DNA of 64,000 nt from Chitinophaga cymbidii (GTDB lineage: Bacteria; Bacteroidota; Bacteroidia; Chitinophagales; Chitinophagaceae). The stretch is from positions 372,001-436,000 of the forward strand of contig NZ_BKAU01000005.1 of the NCBI RefSeq assembly GCF_007992715.1, in the 5' to 3' direction. The position numbers were made by a program, and so were the translations under genes. Below are positions 60,665-64,000 of this stretch, piece after piece (positions within the stretch are counted from its first letter, which is position 1; each line of letters begins with the position of its first letter). Below the pieces are notes generated by a model. It made no database searches, was not told where the DNA came from, and saw only the letters and a program-made list of their open reading frames with translations.

Positions 60665-60703
60665 GTGTGTTCCCCAAAGTACGAGACCCCAAAAATTGCT
60701 GTT

Positions 60704-63700
60704 ATGCAAACCAGAACACTTTATGCCACGTTCGTAGGCATAAATGCCTATCCCCAGGGCGCGTTAAGCGGTTGTATCAAAGATGTGCTGGACCTGGACC
60801 TGCTGCTGCGTGAGCAATGTGCGCAACAGGGTGCGGATGTAATGGATTACCGTCCCGCTTATTTTCTTGCGCCGAACGCTTCCGACCAGCTCCGTATCAG
60901 CGGGTATGAAGCGGCCAATCAATGGCGGATCACTTACAAAGCGCCTACTTTCCGGTCGTTGACGGAAGAAGCCTTTACACATTTTTCCGAAGCGAAGCCC
61001 GGCGATATCTGCCTGTTCTACTACAGCGGCCACGGTTCGCAGACCGCGGCGCCGGAGGGCCTGCAGGAAAAGATGATGGAAACCCTTGTGTGCGTGGACA
61101 GCCGCAGGGAGGCGCGGGACCTGGTGGACAAGGAACTCGGTTACCTCCTCTGGAAAGCGTTCGCGGGCAAAGGCGTGCATGCCCTCGTGATCATGGACTG
61201 CTGCCACTCCGGCAACAATACCCGCTCCGCGCTGGTGAATGACGACCTGCGTTTCCGCTTCTGGCCGGCTGACGGCAACAAAGTGCCGCTCACTTCCTGG
61301 ATCGGGCATGCGGAAGGATTTTATGTGTTAGCGGATGGCCGGATCTCCATCAAAATACCCCCTTACATTCACCTGGCTGCCTGCCGGAATGATGAAAAAG
61401 CGCAGGAAACCATGAACGGCGGCCTGTTCACCTCAAAATTAACAGAGGTGCTGCGGGCCGGCGGCACCGCGTCCAGCTACCGCAACCTGATGCAGAGTGT
61501 GTCCGTCACCGTTAGAGGGCGTGCGGAAAGGCAAAGCCCGGTCGCCTTTTCGCAGGAAGATGCCGACCTGGACCAGCAGTTCCTTTCCAGTGCGGTGATC
61601 CCGTACAAGCCTTCCTTTGAGGTGCGCTATCATGCGCGGGACAAGGAGTGGCGGATGTCCGGCGGAGCCATGCACGGCATCCTGCCTTCCACCGTTATGC
61701 GGATAGGGGAAAGGGATGTGCCGCTGGCGGCCGTGTTCCCGTCGTGGTCCGTGCTGGACAGCGCGGCGATGAGCGGGCTGGATACCACCGGCATAAAAGA
61801 AAAAGCGGTTGTACTGCAACGCGGCGAACCTGCCATGCTCGTCCGGCTGGCGGAAAGCGCGGCGGGGTTGCAGCAGGTATATGACCGCCATCCGCATGCA
61901 TATTTCCGTATTGCTGAAGAAGGTGCGTTGTACGTTGCTGAACGGTGGGGCGACAGTTACATTCTCCGCGGGATCAACCACAACATGCCCTTGTTCCAGC
62001 GCCAGCAAGATCCGGCGGTGTTCCTGGAACAGGTGAACAAGGTGGGCAACTGGCTGGCCGCGCTGGAATTGAAGAACACAAGCCCCGCACTGAAGGCGGA
62101 TGATTTTATCTTCAACTGGGTGATAGACGGGGAACCGGTGGTGAAACTGCCGGGCGAAGAAATACGGTTGTCCTACAAGAACAACGAACATCCTGTGTTC
62201 AGCATGAACGTCGCGCTGCATCCCTCTTCCGCCATCCGCTCCTGCTTTGTAAAGGTGCTGTACCTCGGCAGCAAATACAGTATAGACGGCAGTCTTGTGC
62301 GCAATGATGCCAATGAGCTGAAACCGGGAATGTCCATCCCGCTGACATTTAACTATGAAGGCGAAACCTACGATTCCATCGGTGTCAGCATCGACGAAGC
62401 CTATCAGTACTACGGCATCAACGAGATCACGGATTTCCTGAAAGTGATCATATCAGACAGGGAAGTGAACCTTGACCAGTATCAGCAACAAGGTTTGCCG
62501 CTGGATGTACCGCCCGGCGCCGGTACGCGGGACATTGCGCCGCCGGGTAAAGCGGGGAAAACGGTGGACCAGCCCAACTGGTCGGTGTTTACTTTTGGTA
62601 TCCGTTGTACCGGCCCCAAAAAGGAACAGGAGTTGCGCGCGGGGAGCCCTGCCGACTTTGCGGCTTTTACAGTGGAGGCACCGCCGGGGTTTAGCGCCCG
62701 TGCAGCGGCCATCACAGCGGATGAAGAAAACAATCGCCAGCCATCTTCCCGCGGGCAATCCGGCGCCAGCATCTGGGACGGCGTACTCACAGACGACAGC
62801 CCCTTCGCCCGCAGCATCCATCCCATCACAGACAGCGGCATCCGCATGCTGGAACTCTTCCCGCTGAACAATGGACCGCTGACGATACCTGAAGGCGCAC
62901 AGCTCGTTATCCGGCCGGCGACAGCCTCCCGCTCAACGGAAGAAGAACTGGTGGTTCCCTACGGCTACGATCCCCATCTTGACATGTACATCCCGCTGGG
63001 CTATGCAGACGATCAGGGTAACATCTACATCGAACAATTACCACCACTAGTAGCAGACGAACGCACCCGCAGCCTCGGCGGCTCCATCAAACTGCTTTTC
63101 AAAAAGCTGATCCGCAGCCGGGAAGTGAACAGCCTGCGGATCTACGCGCGTGGCGGTAACGGCTGGGAGGAAACGAAAACTTTGCAGGATGGTAAAGCCG
63201 TGCTGCTGATCCATGGCATTACCGGGGATACGCGGTACATGGCGGAAGCGTTCAAAGATACGATCGGTGATGAGGTTGATCTTTTGCTGACGTATGACTA
63301 TGAGAACCTTGCCACGCCCGTCAGCAAGACCGCGGAAAAGCTGCATGCGCAATTGCAGGCGGCGGGCGTACAGGAGCTGACCATCGTTGCGCATTCCATG
63401 GGAGGGCTGGTAGCGCGATGGCTGGCGGAACAGGTGCCCGGCACGGGTTACGTCCGGCGACTGGTGCTGGTGGGTTCGCCCTGCGCGGGCTCCGAAATGG
63501 CCGCGCTCGGTACCGCCGCCTTCGGCATGCTGACGCAGGCATTGAACCTGACAGGGCCTGTTAAATACGCCATCACCGGTCTTTCCTGGCTGCTGAAACA
63601 ACTAAAGCTGCATCCCGGTGAAACGCTGAACGAGCTGAAACCCGGTTCCAGCCTGCTGCAAACATTGTCCACCTCCAAAGCCCCGCCGGGTGTGGAATAC

Positions 63701-63976
63701 CGCATACTCGGCGGCGACACGTCGCTGCTGCAACACTACAATGGCGATGATCCATTCCTCAAACGGATACTCTCACTGGCAAAAGATAACATACTCTATC
63801 CGGGCTTAACGCAACGGGTATACGAAAAAGAACCGAATGACATGGCGGTAACGCTCAGCAGCATGCGCGCTGTTCCGTCCGCCAACGGGGAGGTAAAGCT
63901 GCAGGTGGTCGCGAGCAATCACCTGGCTTATTTCCGCGAGCAGGAAAGCCTCGGGCAAATTCTTTCACTCTTGTAA
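60704..63976 (+). CDS. Caspase-family protease fused to an alpha/beta hydrolase (lipase-like)
   Basis: 1090 residues from the ATG at 60704 (MQTRTLYATFVGINAYPQG); a GTG upstream is less likely. Residues 1 to about 290 are a C14-type caspase domain with His110 (YYSGHGSQ) and Cys167 (MDCCHSGN). The middle (about 300-820) is unrecognised, with strand-rich segments. Residues about 830-1060 are an alpha/beta hydrolase: oxyanion LLIHGITG (His837), nucleophile Ser898 in VAHSMGGLVARW, late Asp in NDMAV and His in SNHLAYF, like PGAP1/lipase-type esterases. No signal peptide. It is divergent from the CHAT-NTPase pair; a single-chain protease plus esterase effector is inferred. Confidence 0.9.
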   Translation: MQTRTLYATFVGINAYPQGALSGCIKDVLDLDLLLREQCAQQGADVMDYRPAYFLAPNASDQLRISGYEAANQWRITYKAPTFRSLTEEAFTHFSEAKPGDICLFYYSGHGSQTAAPEGLQEKMMETLVCVDSRREARDLVDKELGYLLWKAFAGKGVHALVIMDCCHSGNNTRSALVNDDLRFRFWPADGNKVPLTSWIGHAEGFYVLADGRISIKIPPYIHLAACRNDEKAQETMNGGLFTSKLTEVLRAGGTASSYRNLMQSVSVTVRGRAERQSPVAFSQEDADLDQQFLSSAVIPYKPSFEVRYHARDKEWRMSGGAMHGILPSTVMRIGERDVPLAAVFPSWSVLDSAAMSGLDTTGIKEKAVVLQRGEPAMLVRLAESAAGLQQVYDRHPHAYFRIAEEGALYVAERWGDSYILRGINHNMPLFQRQQDPAVFLEQVNKVGNWLAALELKNTSPALKADDFIFNWVIDGEPVVKLPGEEIRLSYKNNEHPVFSMNVALHPSSAIRSCFVKVLYLGSKYSIDGSLVRNDANELKPGMSIPLTFNYEGETYDSIGVSIDEAYQYYGINEITDFLKVIISDREVNLDQYQQQGLPLDVPPGAGTRDIAPPGKAGKTVDQPNWSVFTFGIRCTGPKKEQELRAGSPADFAAFTVEAPPGFSARAAAITADEENNRQPSSRGQSGASIWDGVLTDDSPFARSIHPITDSGIRMLELFPLNNGPLTIPEGAQLVIRPATASRSTEEELVVPYGYDPHLDMYIPLGYADDQGNIYIEQLPPLVADERTRSLGGSIKLLFKKLIRSREVNSLRIYARGGNGWEETKTLQDGKAVLLIHGITGDTRYMAEAFKDTIGDEVDLLLTYDYENLATPVSKTAEKLHAQLQAAGVQELTIVAHSMGGLVARWLAEQVPGTGYVRRLVLVGSPCAGSEMAALGTAAFGMLTQALNLTGPVKYAITGLSWLLKQLKLHPGETLNELKPGSSLLQTLSTSKAPPGVEYRILGGDTSLLQHYNGDDPFLKRILSLAKDNILYPGLTQRVYEKEPNDMAVTLSSMRAVPSANGEVKLQVVASNHLAYFREQESLGQILSLL

Positions 63977-64000
63977 TGCTAAAAAACAACGTTATGTCAA
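63977..64000 (+). other. Possible start of the next gene at window edge
   Basis: An ATG at 63994-63996 begins 17 bases after the caspase-hydrolase stop and is cut by the window edge. Close spacing suggests a downstream partner in the same transcript, but nothing can be read from seven bases. Confidence 0.25.

Noticed and set aside
1..64000. CRISPR arrays, rRNA genes or insertion sequences
   Set aside because: I found no spaced direct repeats, no rRNA signature and no DDE or other transposase; the only recombinase is the tyrosine integrase.

Overview
The window reads as chromosome of a Bacteroidota bacterium, most likely a Chitinophaga relative. The supporting signs are SusC-like TonB receptors with CarboxypepD-type N-termini, CusA/CzcA pumps fused to TolC, small secreted HYC_CC_PP/DUF6660-type proteins, an RteC-like regulator, and promoters built as TTG-N19-TAnnTTTG instead of sigma70 boxes. 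The genus is an inference from protein style; no 16S or marker gene is present.

Layout. (1) 1-6051, minus strand: a copper operon with a CusA pump cut by the left edge, an HMA chaperone, a YncE-like propeller lipoprotein, two HYC_CC_PP proteins, a 19-cysteine four-helix copper store, a DUF305 protein and a Met/His-rich outer-membrane protein. (2) 6664-15620, plus strand: an OmpR-type two-component system, PepSY-like lipoprotein, complete tripartite RND pump, PAP2 phosphatase and half-size EamA transporter, followed by a frameshifted TauE/SafE pseudogene. (3) 16448-25066, minus: a Zn/Cd-type P1B ATPase, a CzcB-like adaptor and a CzcA-TolC fusion pump with small accessory proteins. (4) 25477-28522, plus: Cys-rich protein, HMA-like protein and TonB receptor, probably for metal uptake or sensing. 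(5) 28621-34036, minus: a GDCCVxC remnant, a second TonB receptor and a second two-component/PAP2 cassette paralogous to region 2. (6) 34105-34778, plus: two small Cys-rich exported proteins; then 34909-41505, minus: a third complete RND metal pump with His-rich lipoproteins. (7) 41615-46601, minus: a sulfide/persulfide regulon (MFS, nucleoside phosphorylase, rhodanese-metallo-beta-lactamase, ArsR-rhodanese regulator, TlpA, Cys-rich rhodanese) with two near-identical operators. (8) 47135-53906: RteC-like protein, small HTH proteins, SWIM and HEPN proteins and a tyrosine integrase abutting tRNA-Leu(CAG) at 54046-54129. This looks like the integrase end of a decayed conjugative element or genomic island, and regions 1-7 are plausibly its cargo. 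(9) 54160-63976: visibly more GC-rich sequence with a UlaG/NAPE-PLD-like hydrolase, an MmcQ/YjbR protein, and a divergent module of CHAT protease-like protein, membrane nSTAND NTPase with propeller, and a caspase fused to an alpha/beta hydrolase.

How it fits together. Regions 1-6 form a layered metal defence: cytosolic storage, inner-membrane P-type ATPase, three RND exporters plus a fourth RND pump under two-component control, and many periplasmic or outer-membrane Cys/His/Met-rich proteins. Region 7 deals with reactive sulfur, which is chemically linked to metal stress. The most novel-looking unit is region 9: two clan-CD type proteases (CHAT and caspase), a signalling NTPase and a lipase-like effector domain organised around one divergent promoter, which resembles bacterial conflict or programmed-death systems. 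The best-supported regulatory discovery is the pair of matched ArsR operators in region 7.
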